Origin: Magnetospirillum sulfuroxidans
GTDB lineage: Bacteria; Pseudomonadota; Alphaproteobacteria; Rhodospirillales; Magnetospirillaceae
Reading direction: 5' to 3'
NCBI RefSeq assembly: GCF_018224925.1
Contig: NZ_JAGTUF010000002.1
Location: 62,001 to 126,000, forward strand
Length of the DNA stretch: 64,000 bases
The notes under the pieces are model-generated. The model saw only the letters and a list, made by a program, of their open reading frames with translations. It did not search any database and had not been told where the DNA came from. The translations under genes were made by a program, and so were the position numbers. Shown here one piece after another: positions 51,321 through 60,552 of the stretch (position 1 is the stretch's first letter; each line of letters begins with the position of its first letter).

Positions 51321-52478
51321 ATGCTCACGCCCGAAACCTTCCCCGAAATTCGCGATTCCGTGCGCCGCTTGTGTGCAGGCTTCCCGGGCCGATATTGGCG
51401 TCAATTGGACGCCGAGCGCGCTTATCCGACCGCTTTCGTCAACGCCTTGACTCGCGCCGGCTTTTTGTCGGTGCTGATCCCCGAGGAATATGGCGGTTCT
51501 GGCTTGGGGTTGGCGGCGGCCGCCGCCATCTTGGAAGAAATGCACAAGATGGGCTGCAACGGCGCCGCCTGCCACGCCCAGATGTACACCATGGGCACAG
51601 TGCTGCGGCACGGCAGCCCCGGACAAAAGCAAAAACTTCTGCCCGGCATCGCCAATGGCTCCATCCGTCTTCAGGCATTTGGCGTCACCGAGCCGACCAG
51701 CGGTACCGACACCACCCGGATCAGCACCTTTGCCCGTCGGGTCGGCGACAAATACGTCGTCAATGGTCAGAAGGTCTTCATCTCGCGGGCGGAGCATTCC
51801 GATTGGATGGTGTTGCTGGTGCGCACCACCCCACGCGATCAGGTGGACAAGCCATCGCAGGGAATGAGTGTGTTGCTGGTTGATCTGCGTCAGGCGGTCG
51901 GCAAGGGGCTGACCATCACCCCGATCCGCACCATGCTGAACCACGCCACCACCGAAATCTTCCTTGATGACCTGGAAGTGCCGGTGGAAAACTTGGTGGG
52001 GGAAGAAGGCAAAGGCTTTTCCTATGTCCTTGACGGCATGAACGCCGAACGTCTGCTGATCGCCGCCGAATGCCTGGGCGACGCCCGCTTTTTCATCGAC
52101 CGGGCCAGCGCCTACGCCAAAACCCGCGCAGTGTTCGGCCGCCCCATCGGTGCCAATCAAGGCGTCCAATTCCCCATCGCCCGCGCTTATGTGGAAAGCG
52201 AAGCGGCCGCCTTGATGGTGCAAAAGGCCATCGCCTTGTTCGATGCCGGCCAACCCTGCGGATCGCAAGCCAACATGGCCAAGCTGATGGCGTCGGAGGC
52301 ATCGTGGCACGCCGCCGATACCTGCTTGCAGACCCATGGCGGTTTTGGCTTTGCCGAGGAATACGACATTGAACGCAAATTCCGTGAAACCCGGCTGTAT
52401 CAGGTGGCCCCGATCTCCACCAACCTGATCCTGTCGCACGTCGCCACCCACGTTTTGGGGTTGCCGAAAAGCTTTTGA
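51321..52478 (+). CDS. Acyl-CoA dehydrogenase of the itaconate-like operon
   Basis: A 385-residue FAD-dependent dehydrogenase; ATG at 51321, 5 bases after the lyase stop (a TTG at 51312 overlapping that stop is possible). Family motifs are LIPEEYGGSGLG, AFGVTEPTSGTDTT (flavin-binding), NGQKVFISRAEHSDW, RAVFGRPIGANQGVQFPIA and QTHGGFGFAEEYDIERKFRE with the catalytic Glu region. The Pseudomonas itaconate cluster also has an acyl-CoA dehydrogenase whose substrate is unclear; methylsuccinyl-CoA oxidation is one possibility here. Confidence 0.88.
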   Translation: MLTPETFPEIRDSVRRLCAGFPGRYWRQLDAERAYPTAFVNALTRAGFLSVLIPEEYGGSGLGLAAAAAILEEMHKMGCNGAACHAQMYTMGTVLRHGSPGQKQKLLPGIANGSIRLQAFGVTEPTSGTDTTRISTFARRVGDKYVVNGQKVFISRAEHSDWMVLLVRTTPRDQVDKPSQGMSVLLVDLRQAVGKGLTITPIRTMLNHATTEIFLDDLEVPVENLVGEEGKGFSYVLDGMNAERLLIAAECLGDARFFIDRASAYAKTRAVFGRPIGANQGVQFPIARAYVESEAAALMVQKAIALFDAGQPCGSQANMAKLMASEASWHAADTCLQTHGGFGFAEEYDIERKFRETRLYQVAPISTNLILSHVATHVLGLPKSF

Positions 52479-52500
52479 GCGTCGGGCCTTTGATCCCGCC

Positions 52501-55191
52501 TTAAATTGCAGCGGCCTTGGGCAAGGCGACATGGAAGGTCGCCCCCTGGCCCAATTCCGATTCGACCCAAACCCGGCCACGGTGGTGCTCGGCGATCTTG
52601 CGGACCGATGCCAAGCCGATGCCGGTCCCTTCGTATTGCTCCTGCGGCACCAGACGCTGGAAAATGGCAAACAGACGCGGATGATCTTTAGGGGCGATAC
52701 CAATCCCGTTATCACGCACCGACAACACCCAAAAATCGCCGTCCTCGGCACAGCCGACACTGATTTCAGGGACGATTTCCGGGCGGCGGAACTTGATGGC
52801 ATTGGCGATCAGATTGCTGAACAAACGTTCAAGTTCCGAACCGATCCCGGTCACCATCGGCAAGCCGGACGCCACCGTGACCACCGCCCCGGATTCGCCG
52901 ATGGCGGCGGCCATATTGTCGATGGCCGTGCTCAGCACCGCCCCCAGGTCCACCGGCTCCATGTCGCGGCTGCGGCCGATGCGGGAATAATCCAGCAAAT
53001 CGCAGATCATCCGATCCATGCGCCGGGCGCCATCGGTGGCAAAGTTGAAAAAGGTCTCTTCGTCCGTCCCCAGCTTATCGGCCAAACGCTTTTTGATCAG
53101 CGACATATAGCCGTTGATCATGCGCAGCGGCTGACGCAGATCATGCGACGCCACATAGGCGAAACGTTCCAATTCCGTATTCGATCGCTTCAATTCCGCC
53201 AGCAACGAACCGATTTCGGCTTCCGCCGAAAGCCGGGCGCGTATATCGCGGAAAATCACCACCGCGCCGCGCACCAGATCTTTTTCAATCAAGGGATTGA
53301 CGCTGAATTCCACCGGCAAGGGCGAACCGTCCTTGCACCAAAATACGTCTTGGTCGCAATGACGGGCGATGCCGTCGGCCAGGGTCTGCCATATGGGGCA
53401 TTCCGCCATGGGATGCGCCGTTCCATCGGTATGGGTGTGGTGCAGCACCTGATGCTGGGGCAATCCGATCAGTTCCTCCACATCCCAGCCGGTCATACGG
53501 CTGGCGGCGCGATTGAAAAAAATGGTCCGCCCCTCGGCATCGATACCGGTAATGCCCTCGCCCGCGCATTCCAAAATCAGCAGGTTCTGGTGGGCGAGAC
53601 GCGCTGCCGCCGTCTCGGCCCGTCGGTGGTCGGTGACGTTGCGGCCAATGATGGCTTGGCCGCGCCGCGTTCCATCGGCATGAAACAACGGAATGCGCAT
53701 GACCTGAAAGAATGCCGGCTCACCCTGTATCCCGGCGATCACCTCTTCGCGGGTGACGGGGGCGGCACTCTTCCACATCACCATGTCGCCGGCGACACCG
53801 GCCTGCAACCAGAGCCGTAAATGTGGGAAAGCCTGCATAATTTCGTCATCGGTCTTGCCGCGCACATCCAGCGCCGTCAATTGCAAAGAGCGAACGGCAG
53901 CGCCATTGGCGCCGCGCCAGCGCCCGCTTTCGTCCTTCAGGCAGATCAAATCCGGCAAAGCGTCCCACAGCGCCTGGCGATCCGACAATATATTGCGAAA
54001 GGCAACCACCGCCGCGCGCATGTCGTCCAGTTCGTCACCGTTTGCCCCCCCTTCATCAATTAACGGCACTTGCCCGGCGATCAGGCTGCGCAAATCGGCG
54101 CCAATGGTCCGTAACGGCCTCAGCAAACGGTGACGCAAAATGACCAGGGCAAGCCCCCCCAGCACCAAGGCCACCACCGTCAGTGCCAGACTGACGCCCA
54201 TCAGCACAGTAGCTCGCCGCTGGATCCCCTTGACCTTCAGATCACAATGCGCCTGGGCGGCATCGAACAGCCGCATCACCCCATCAAGGACGGGAACGGC
54301 GACGCTGCTATAGGAACTGGCCGGCAGAACCATATGGTGTCCGGCTTGGGATCGGCCGATGATCTCGTCTTGCAAGGGATGTAAGCGTTCTTGCAAATCC
54401 ACCTGGACCGCGTCCAAAGCGGCCCGCAAATGGGGCTGGTTGGCGGCGTCGATGTCACTGCGAATCGCTGCCAATATCGCATCGCTTTTCCCGCGTAACC
54501 GGGCCAGATCGTACAAGGCCGCCGCATTCAACACTGCCCCTTGGGCGGCGGCGGCGCCAATTCGGGTCGATTCTTCGCCCAGGGCGTCCCGCAGGCTAAG
54601 CGTCGCCAGCTTGACCCGAGTCAGCAGGCGAAAGGACGGATCGAAACGATTGCCCCGTAAAGCCTGCAAATGCAGTATCTGCTGCAATTTTCCCAGAAAT
54701 TCCGTCGATTCGCGGTACCACAGCTCCCTGATGCGGCCGTCGCGCTGAGCCAGCGGTACGGCCAGCTGCGGATCGATGGTGGACCGTAACTCTTCGAGCG
54801 CACGCCAGCGTGCCGTCAGATCAGCCGCCATCTCGACCGCCAAACCCGGCATGGCCGCCGTCAGCTGTTCTTGCCCCGACCGCCGCAGACGGGCAATGAA
54901 ATCAACGCTGACGTCATCTTGCGGCGACACGGCCGCCAAACGCAAATTGACCCGCCCACGTTCGAAAATAAGGTTCCGCCCCACCAACAGCAGATGGTCG
55001 ACGGTTGCATTACTACCGATCAATTCCTGGGTAACCCGGTAGCGCTGGTACTGAGAGCCAAACTCCCGCAATGCCAACGCCCAGATGGCCAGAACCAAGC
55101 CTGCCACCAGCCAGAACACCACACGCATGGTCGATGACGCCAAAAACTGCGGCAAGCACGACCTCAAGAAATTCAGCACGACAGAACCCAC
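52501..55191 (-). CDS. Membrane sensor histidine kinase with two PAS domains
   Basis: An 896-residue kinase with GTG start at 55191 (no strong Shine-Dalgarno; GTG at 55179 or ATG at 55128 are alternatives). Membrane segments at about 23-42 and 328-352 enclose a large helical periplasmic sensor. Two PAS domains lie at about 405-525 and 535-655. The phytochrome-type HisKA has H683 in YVASHDLRQPLRM, and the ATPase domain has NLIANAIKFR, DNGIGIAPKDHPRLF and GTGIGLASVRKIAEHH. No receiver is adjacent. It is the same kinase class as those at 15364 and 58577. Confidence 0.9.
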   Translation of the reverse strand: MGSVVLNFLRSCLPQFLASSTMRVVFWLVAGLVLAIWALALREFGSQYQRYRVTQELIGSNATVDHLLLVGRNLIFERGRVNLRLAAVSPQDDVSVDFIARLRRSGQEQLTAAMPGLAVEMAADLTARWRALEELRSTIDPQLAVPLAQRDGRIRELWYRESTEFLGKLQQILHLQALRGNRFDPSFRLLTRVKLATLSLRDALGEESTRIGAAAAQGAVLNAAALYDLARLRGKSDAILAAIRSDIDAANQPHLRAALDAVQVDLQERLHPLQDEIIGRSQAGHHMVLPASSYSSVAVPVLDGVMRLFDAAQAHCDLKVKGIQRRATVLMGVSLALTVVALVLGGLALVILRHRLLRPLRTIGADLRSLIAGQVPLIDEGGANGDELDDMRAAVVAFRNILSDRQALWDALPDLICLKDESGRWRGANGAAVRSLQLTALDVRGKTDDEIMQAFPHLRLWLQAGVAGDMVMWKSAAPVTREEVIAGIQGEPAFFQVMRIPLFHADGTRRGQAIIGRNVTDHRRAETAAARLAHQNLLILECAGEGITGIDAEGRTIFFNRAASRMTGWDVEELIGLPQHQVLHHTHTDGTAHPMAECPIWQTLADGIARHCDQDVFWCKDGSPLPVEFSVNPLIEKDLVRGAVVIFRDIRARLSAEAEIGSLLAELKRSNTELERFAYVASHDLRQPLRMINGYMSLIKKRLADKLGTDEETFFNFATDGARRMDRMICDLLDYSRIGRSRDMEPVDLGAVLSTAIDNMAAAIGESGAVVTVASGLPMVTGIGSELERLFSNLIANAIKFRRPEIVPEISVGCAEDGDFWVLSVRDNGIGIAPKDHPRLFAIFQRLVPQEQYEGTGIGLASVRKIAEHHRGRVWVESELGQGATFHVALPKAAAI

Positions 55192-55296
55192 CGCGAAACG
55201 ACCGCACGATCAATACCAAAGAATTATAGCGGTGGCTTCACATCCTCTGTCCACCCACAAATGCATGCACCAGGAATGCGAGGGAGCGAATACAGC

Positions 55297-56625
55297 TCAG
55301 GGTAAATGCAGCCGGACCTCAAGGCCGCCCAGGGTGGAGCGGCCAAAATCAAGGCTGCCGCCATTGACGGCGACCAGATCCGCCACGATGGACAGCCCCA
55401 ATCCCCAGCCTTCGGTCATTTCGTCCAGGCGCTTTCCCCGTCGCGAAGCGGCTTCGGCCTGCTCTGGGGTCAAGCCGGGGCCGTCATCGGCGACGGTCAC
55501 AGTAATCCCGTCCGCCCCTGCCACGGCCCCCACGCGCACGTGACCTCGCGCCCATTTACAGGCGTTTTCCATCAGATTCCCCAGCATCTCGGCCAAATCC
55601 TCGGCATGACCGTGGAAACGGACATCATCGGCCACCTCGACCACCAATTGCAGATTGCGGTCGGCAAAGACCTTGTTCAAGGCATGGGCGATATCGGCGG
55701 CAATGGGGGCCACGGCAACCCGTTCGCCCACCACCCGGCCGGTCCCAGCCACCGCCGAAGCCCGCCCCAAATGATGTTCGATCAACCGACGCATGGAATC
55801 CACCTGGGCCGTCACCACCCGGCGGTTGGGTTGCGCCGACATTTCCGCCTGGATCACCGCCAACGGGGTTTTCAGCCCATGAGCCAAATTGCCCACATGG
55901 GTGCGCGCCCGTTCGATCAATTCGGCATCCTTGTCGAGAACGCCATTCATCACCGCCGCCAGCGGCGCCACCTCTTGCGGATAGCGTCCCGACAAGCGGG
56001 CGCGCTCTCCTTGGCGCACCGCTTCCAGATCCGTCATCATGCCGCGCAACGGCCGCAAGCCAAACCGGACCTGAATAAGCACCGCGACCGCCATGCCCAG
56101 ACCCAACAATCCCAAGGCCGTGCCCAGCAACAGGTGGAACCGGCGCACGCCGGCCGAAACCTCGGCCAGATCGGCGGCGATCAGCACATGGACGATGCCG
56201 CCGTCATCGGCCATGTGGATATCGCGCTCGGCCACCAAAAGATGTTCGTCCTTGGGGCCGACGGCATGGCGCAACGCGACGTCGTCAGCCCCGCCATTGG
56301 TGGTCGGCAACACCTGATCCCACAAGGAACGTGAGCGCAAGACGTGACCGTCGGGGGACGACACCTGCCAGTACCACCCCGAATAGATCTGGTCAAAGCG
56401 GGGATCGCCCAACGGCCGGTCAGCCACCGTTACGCCCTCGGCGGTGATATCGGTGGCGGCGATGGTCGCCCGCACCATGGCGTCAAGCCGCTGACCGAAT
56501 TCCCGCTCGACGCTGTCGCGAAAAGCCCAGGCCAGAACCCAGCCCCCCACCAACAGCAGAACCAGCAGCCAGATCAGCGCCGCCGCCACCAGACGGCCGG
56601 ACAGACTGGGGGCCGGCCGGGTCAT
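55297..56625 (-). CDS. Sensor histidine kinase of a PepSY-linked two-component system
   Basis: A 442-residue kinase with two membrane segments (about 11-34 and 164-187) enclosing a 130-residue periplasmic sensor. HisKA carries H249 in GNLAHGLKTPLAVIQAEM; the ATPase domain has LMENACKWARG, DDGPGLTPEQ and GWGLGLSIV. It overlaps the regulator gene upstream by 4 bases (ATGA). This PhoQ-like kinase with a PepSY protein resembles systems that sense cations or envelope stress; the signal is unproven. Confidence 0.9.
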   Translation of the reverse strand: MTRPAPSLSGRLVAAALIWLLVLLLVGGWVLAWAFRDSVEREFGQRLDAMVRATIAATDITAEGVTVADRPLGDPRFDQIYSGWYWQVSSPDGHVLRSRSLWDQVLPTTNGGADDVALRHAVGPKDEHLLVAERDIHMADDGGIVHVLIAADLAEVSAGVRRFHLLLGTALGLLGLGMAVAVLIQVRFGLRPLRGMMTDLEAVRQGERARLSGRYPQEVAPLAAVMNGVLDKDAELIERARTHVGNLAHGLKTPLAVIQAEMSAQPNRRVVTAQVDSMRRLIEHHLGRASAVAGTGRVVGERVAVAPIAADIAHALNKVFADRNLQLVVEVADDVRFHGHAEDLAEMLGNLMENACKWARGHVRVGAVAGADGITVTVADDGPGLTPEQAEAASRRGKRLDEMTEGWGLGLSIVADLVAVNGGSLDFGRSTLGGLEVRLHLP

Positions 56626-57290
56626 GGCGGCGGCGGCTCTGACAGCAGATAGCCTTGACCGCGCACGGTCTGGATCATTTCGGCGCCAATTTTCTTGCGC
56701 ACCCGGCCGATCAAGACTTCCAACACATTCGAATCATTGTCGAAATTACGGTCATAGACGTGTTCCATCAATTCCGTGCGGCTGACCACCTTGCCCGGAT
56801 GATGCATCAGATAAGACAGAATGCGAAATTCCTGCGCGGTCAATTGCACCGGCATGCCGTCAACACTGACCCGGCCGCCATTGGTATCCAGCCGCACCGG
56901 CCCACAGGCCAGTTCCGGCTGAGCATGGCCGGAAGCGCGGCGAATCAGCGCCCGCAAGCGATAGACCACCTCGTCCATCTCGAACGGCTTGGTCACATAA
57001 TCATCGGCGCCGGCATTGAAGCCTTGCATCTTTTCCGCCCAGCGGCCGCGTGCGGTCAAGATCAGCACCGGCATGCCCCTTCCGGCGTCCCGCCACCGCT
57101 GCAACACGCTGATGCCGTCCAGCTTGGGCAAACCAAGATCCAACACCACCGCGTCATAGGTTTCATTATCCCCCAGATACCAGCCTTCTTCGCCGTCATA
57201 GGCGGTATCGACGGCGAATCCCGCCGCCTCCAACACCTGTTGCAAACGAAAGGTCAGCGCCGGTTCGTCTTCGATAACCAAAATTCTCAT
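56622..57290 (-). CDS. OmpR/PhoB-family response regulator
   Basis: A 222-residue DNA-binding response regulator. Receiver at 1-115 with E7/D8, phospho-acceptor D51 (AVVLDLGLPKLDG), T78 region (LILTARG) and K101 region (VTKPFEMDE). The C-terminal winged helix lies at about 125-218 (LTAQEFRILSYLMHHPGKVV, NVLEVLIGRVRKKI, TVRGQGYLL). It overlaps the PepSY gene and the kinase gene by 4 bases each, so all three are translationally coupled. Confidence 0.94.
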   Translation of the reverse strand: MRILVIEDEPALTFRLQQVLEAAGFAVDTAYDGEEGWYLGDNETYDAVVLDLGLPKLDGISVLQRWRDAGRGMPVLILTARGRWAEKMQGFNAGADDYVTKPFEMDEVVYRLRALIRRASGHAQPELACGPVRLDTNGGRVSVDGMPVQLTAQEFRILSYLMHHPGKVVSRTELMEHVYDRNFDNDSNVLEVLIGRVRKKIGAEMIQTVRGQGYLLSEPPPP

Positions 57291-57592
57291 GGCCGGTCCC
57301 GCTGTCGAACCTTAAGAACCTCGCCGCTGGCGGCGTCATAGATCAGCTTCATCAGCCGCCCATCCTTGGTCAACAATTTGATCTCATAGATCAGCTTGCC
57401 GTGGTCGTCTTCCAGTTCAGCCTCGATCAATTGACCGGGATAGGCGGTCTCGGCCCGCGTCAGGATTTCACGCAGTGGCAGGATGCGTCCATCCTCGACG
57501 GCGCGGCGAGCCCGGTCATGGTCAGATTCCCCCGCCCAAGCGGTCGGGCAAGCCATGAAAAGGGCGATTATCGGTATGGCTTTCCAGTTCAT
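57287..57592 (-). CDS. Periplasmic PepSY-domain protein
   Basis: A 101-residue exported protein with signal peptide MNWKAIPIIALFMACPTAWA. The rest is one PepSY domain (ILPLREILTRAETAYPGQLI, GKLIYEIKLLTKDGRLMKL, YDAASGEVLKV). The ATG at 57592 is preferred to the in-frame TTG two codons earlier. PepSY proteins can inhibit proteases or modulate sensors; being first in this operon suggests it tunes the kinase signal or is a target of the system. Confidence 0.88.
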   Translation of the reverse strand: MNWKAIPIIALFMACPTAWAGESDHDRARRAVEDGRILPLREILTRAETAYPGQLIEAELEDDHGKLIYEIKLLTKDGRLMKLIYDAASGEVLKVRQRDRP

Positions 57593-57673
57593 GACCAAAA
57601 GCCTATCCCCCTTTGCCTGAACCGAGGATGAACAAGACCGCGCCCGTTGCGTCAGCTCGCGGGCGCGCCGTGA

Positions 57674-58138
57674 TCAGGGCAAGCCAAAGATCGGATGGAC
57701 CACACGATCGCCCGCCTTCAGCTTCAACCGCGAGGCGGTGCCGCCATTGAGTTCCAGCACCGCCTTGATCGGACCGGGGGACGCGATCGTGGCGGTGGAA
57801 TGCGGCACCGTCCGTTCGGCGATTCCGGCAATCACGCCATCGGCCGTAATGAAAACCATGTCCAACGGAATGAGCGTGTTCTTCATCCACATGGAGATGG
57901 CGCGCGGCGCGCCGAAATCAAACAGCATGCCGGCATCGGCGGCCATCTTGGTCCGATACATCAAGCCTTGGGCCAGTTGATCGGCCGATGTCGCCACTTC
58001 GACGGTAAAGCCGTGCCGAGCCCCGTCAACGCTGATCACCTGCAAGGGAGTTTGTGGAAATTGCGCCTGCGCCCATGCCCCATCCATAGGTAGAGCAAGG
58101 ACCAGCAACAACATCAGGCGGAGGATTGTGCGTGCCAT
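57674..58138 (-). CDS. DUF192 exported protein
   Basis: A 154-residue protein with signal peptide MARTILRLMLLLVLALPMDGAWA; the ATG at 58138 has AAGG 7 bases upstream, while the ORF extends to 58165. The DUF192 core is clear: VEVATSADQLAQGLMYRTKM, MLFDFG, ISMWMKNTLIPLDMVFI, VLELNGGTASRLKLKAGDRV. DUF192 proteins are small periplasmic beta-barrel domains of unknown role. It may lead the PepSY/two-component transcript, 81 bases upstream of the PepSY gene; a GC hairpin lies between (57640-57666). Confidence 0.9.
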   Translation of the reverse strand: MARTILRLMLLLVLALPMDGAWAQAQFPQTPLQVISVDGARHGFTVEVATSADQLAQGLMYRTKMAADAGMLFDFGAPRAISMWMKNTLIPLDMVFITADGVIAGIAERTVPHSTATIASPGPIKAVLELNGGTASRLKLKAGDRVVHPIFGLP

Positions 58139-58402
58139 GGGAAGCCTTCTTGTGAACCGCACCAATGGTGCCGCCGAACAGGTGCGAAGGCTAGGGGTAT
58201 TTAGGTAAAATTTTACCGGGTTTTACAGGTAAAACACGTAGACTTGTATGTAAGTACTCGTAATACCTATGTCCAGATATTTTTCTGTTTTCTTCTGTTC
58301 ACAGAATTGCTACATTGTATTCGTCAAACGGGGGCGAGAACTCGGCTCCATATGGCGATTTGTCGGGGGGGGCCTTCCCGCCCATCCCCACCCCCCCCGC
58401 AG
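58139..58402. other. Non-coding region, possible small-RNA locus
   Basis: Between the divergent genes at 58138 and 58577 there is no convincing ORF. The stretch contains AT-rich sequence with TAATAC at about 58261-58266, then a G-run (58367-58374) and a C-run (58391-58398) that can pair across a pyrimidine-rich loop, directly before a strong terminator. This would suit a small RNA of roughly 100-150 bases, but no RNA family is recognised. Confidence 0.3.
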
Positions 58403-58436
58403 GGAAACGCCGCTCGCAAGAGCGGCGTTTCCTTTT
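58403..58436 (+). terminator. Strong intrinsic terminator without an upstream gene
   Basis: GGAAACGCCGCTC (58403-58415) and GAGCGGCGTTTCC (58420-58432) form a perfect 13-bp stem with a GCAA tetraloop and TTTT after it. No plus-strand gene lies upstream, as the DUF192 gene is divergent. Confidence 0.85.
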
Positions 58437-58576
58437 GGCCATTGCCCATCGGCAAAAGTAGTTTTTTTGCCCCACCTCTTTACAATACCAAGGTATTATA
58501 TTCTATACTCTCGGAGGCTATGGCCGTGACGCCATCGCCCCTATGCTGATCGGCGGGATAGGGAGAGGGTATAAAC

Positions 58577-60475
58577 GTGCCGTTGATTCGCCTAAAGCAC
58601 CGCATCGCTTTGGGGTTTGTGGTCCTGCAATTATTATTGGCGGGACTGGGAGCTTTAAGCGTCGTTTTCATCGACCGTGCCGCCCAAGGCACCGCTGAAC
58701 TGCATCGTCACGCCTACACCACCAGTCACGCCCTGGGCGAGGTGCGCAACCGCATCTTTGAAATCAAAAGCGTTTTGACCCACAGCATTGCTTTTCCCGG
58801 CCAAGCCCATCGCAATGACTGGGTTGCCGAGATCAAGCGTCAGCAAGAGATCATCGCGCAAAATCTGGCCGTCGCCAGCGCCAACGATGACAGCTCCGCT
58901 GCGGATATCTTGGCGGTGCAAACGGCATGGCCACCTTTGCGCGCCTTTATCGATCAGAATATCGACGCCGTCACCAGCGGGATGATCGACACCCGTCTCC
59001 AGGCTTTTCACCGTGGCAGCTGGTTGTTCGATCACGTCGTTGAAACCATCGCCGACGCGATGATCGCCGCCAACGCCCAAGCCAGTGAGCGGGTCGGAAT
59101 TTCGCAAGATCTACGCCACCGATTGCGTGAAACGGTGATCATCGTCATTGCCGTCGCCTTGCTTTTGGGGGGAATCGTTTCCACCGCCCTGACCTTGGCC
59201 ATCACCAAGCCGTTGGCCCGGCTGCGCACCGCCATGCTTGATGTTAACGAAGGCAATCCCGACACCATCATCCCCGACACCGATCGGAGCGACGAGATCG
59301 GCGATATCGCCCGCACCTTGGAACATCTGAAGCAGGAGGCCTGGGAAAAACGCCGAACCCAACTGAAATTCGCCACCATCTTCGAAGCCAGCCCCGATAT
59401 CGTCACCATCAGCGAACGCGATACCGGCCGCTTTATCGATGTCAACGGCGGCTTTGAAAGCTATCTTGGCCACAAGCGCGAGGATGTCATCGGCCGCTCC
59501 TCTTTCAGCGTCGGCATCTGGGCCAGCCCCGATGACCGTGCCGCCCTGGTCCTGGCGCTGATGCAGCAAGGGCGGTTGACCAATTTCCACAGCCGGGCCA
59601 AACGCAAGAACGGCGAAATCTTCGACGCCCTGGTTTCGGCCGAACAATTCCGCCTTGATGACAAGGATTGCATGATCTTCGTCGCCCGCGACATCACCGT
59701 ATTCAAACAACAAGAAGAATTGCTGCGTCGTTCACTGGCCGAGTTAGAGCGTTCCAACCGCGAGCTTGAACGTTTTGCCCATGTCGCCGCCCACGACTTG
59801 CAGGAACCTTGCCGCACCATTTGCAGTTTCTCGCAATTGCTGGCACGCAGCGACGGCGACGCCTTGTCGTCGGAAGGGCGCGAATACCTGGCCTTCCTTA
59901 GCCAGGGCGCCATTCGCATGCGCGAACAAATCCAGGGATTGCTGGACTATTCCAGCATTGCCACCACCCCCGCCCCATTTCAATCCATCGACCTTAATCA
60001 CCTGCTTGATTGGGTTTTGGACGAATTGCGCGCCAGTCTGGCCCAACACAATGCCTCGATTCACCGCGCCCCCTTGCCGGTGGTTCGCGGTGATCCGGTC
60101 CAATTACGGCAATTGTTCAGCAACCTGATCAGCAATGGGCTGAAATTCCAGCCGCGCGGCAACCGGGCCGAACTATCCATCGCGGCAACCGCCGCCGAGA
60201 ATTTCTGGAAAATCACCATCGCCGATAACGGCATCGGCATCGATGTCCCGTTTCAGGATGGCGTCTTCGACCTGTTCCGCCGTCTGCATGGCCCCGAGCA
60301 ATATCCCGGCAGCGGCTTGGGCCTGACCATCGCCAAGCGCATCGTCGAACGCCACGGCGGCACCATCGGGCTGGAATCCCGATTGGGCCACGGCACCACC
60401 GTCAGCTTCACCTTGCCGGCCTGCCCCGACATCCCCGATCACAATGCCCATTGCGACAATAAGGTTGCACATTAA
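58577..60475 (+). CDS. HAMP-PAS sensor histidine kinase
   Basis: A 632-residue membrane kinase with GTG start. Membrane segments at about 10-32 and 184-207 enclose a helical periplasmic domain of about 150 residues. HAMP (about 207-260, RLRTAMLDVNEGNPDT) and a PAS domain (about 270-380, IFEASPDIVTISERDTGRFI) follow. HisKA has H406 in HVAAHDLQEPCRTICSF; the ATPase domain has NLISNGLKFQPRGN, DNGIGIDVPFQDGVF and GSGLGLTIAKRIVERHGG. The chemoreceptor downstream is 77 bases away, so a shared transcript is possible. Confidence 0.9.
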   Translation: MPLIRLKHRIALGFVVLQLLLAGLGALSVVFIDRAAQGTAELHRHAYTTSHALGEVRNRIFEIKSVLTHSIAFPGQAHRNDWVAEIKRQQEIIAQNLAVASANDDSSAADILAVQTAWPPLRAFIDQNIDAVTSGMIDTRLQAFHRGSWLFDHVVETIADAMIAANAQASERVGISQDLRHRLRETVIIVIAVALLLGGIVSTALTLAITKPLARLRTAMLDVNEGNPDTIIPDTDRSDEIGDIARTLEHLKQEAWEKRRTQLKFATIFEASPDIVTISERDTGRFIDVNGGFESYLGHKREDVIGRSSFSVGIWASPDDRAALVLALMQQGRLTNFHSRAKRKNGEIFDALVSAEQFRLDDKDCMIFVARDITVFKQQEELLRRSLAELERSNRELERFAHVAAHDLQEPCRTICSFSQLLARSDGDALSSEGREYLAFLSQGAIRMREQIQGLLDYSSIATTPAPFQSIDLNHLLDWVLDELRASLAQHNASIHRAPLPVVRGDPVQLRQLFSNLISNGLKFQPRGNRAELSIAATAAENFWKITIADNGIGIDVPFQDGVFDLFRRLHGPEQYPGSGLGLTIAKRIVERHGGTIGLESRLGHGTTVSFTLPACPDIPDHNAHCDNKVAH

Positions 60476-60552
60476 TGATCTTATGATTATGCACAATTGC
60501 TGAGCACCTTCTTTTGTATGCTCACGTTTCAGTCATAAGTCGGAGATCGCCG

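Noticed and set aside
58269-58529. Plus-strand ORF of 86 codons in the gap before the HAMP-PAS kinase
   Set aside because: It reads through a perfect terminator and homopolymer runs, and has no Shine-Dalgarno or motif.
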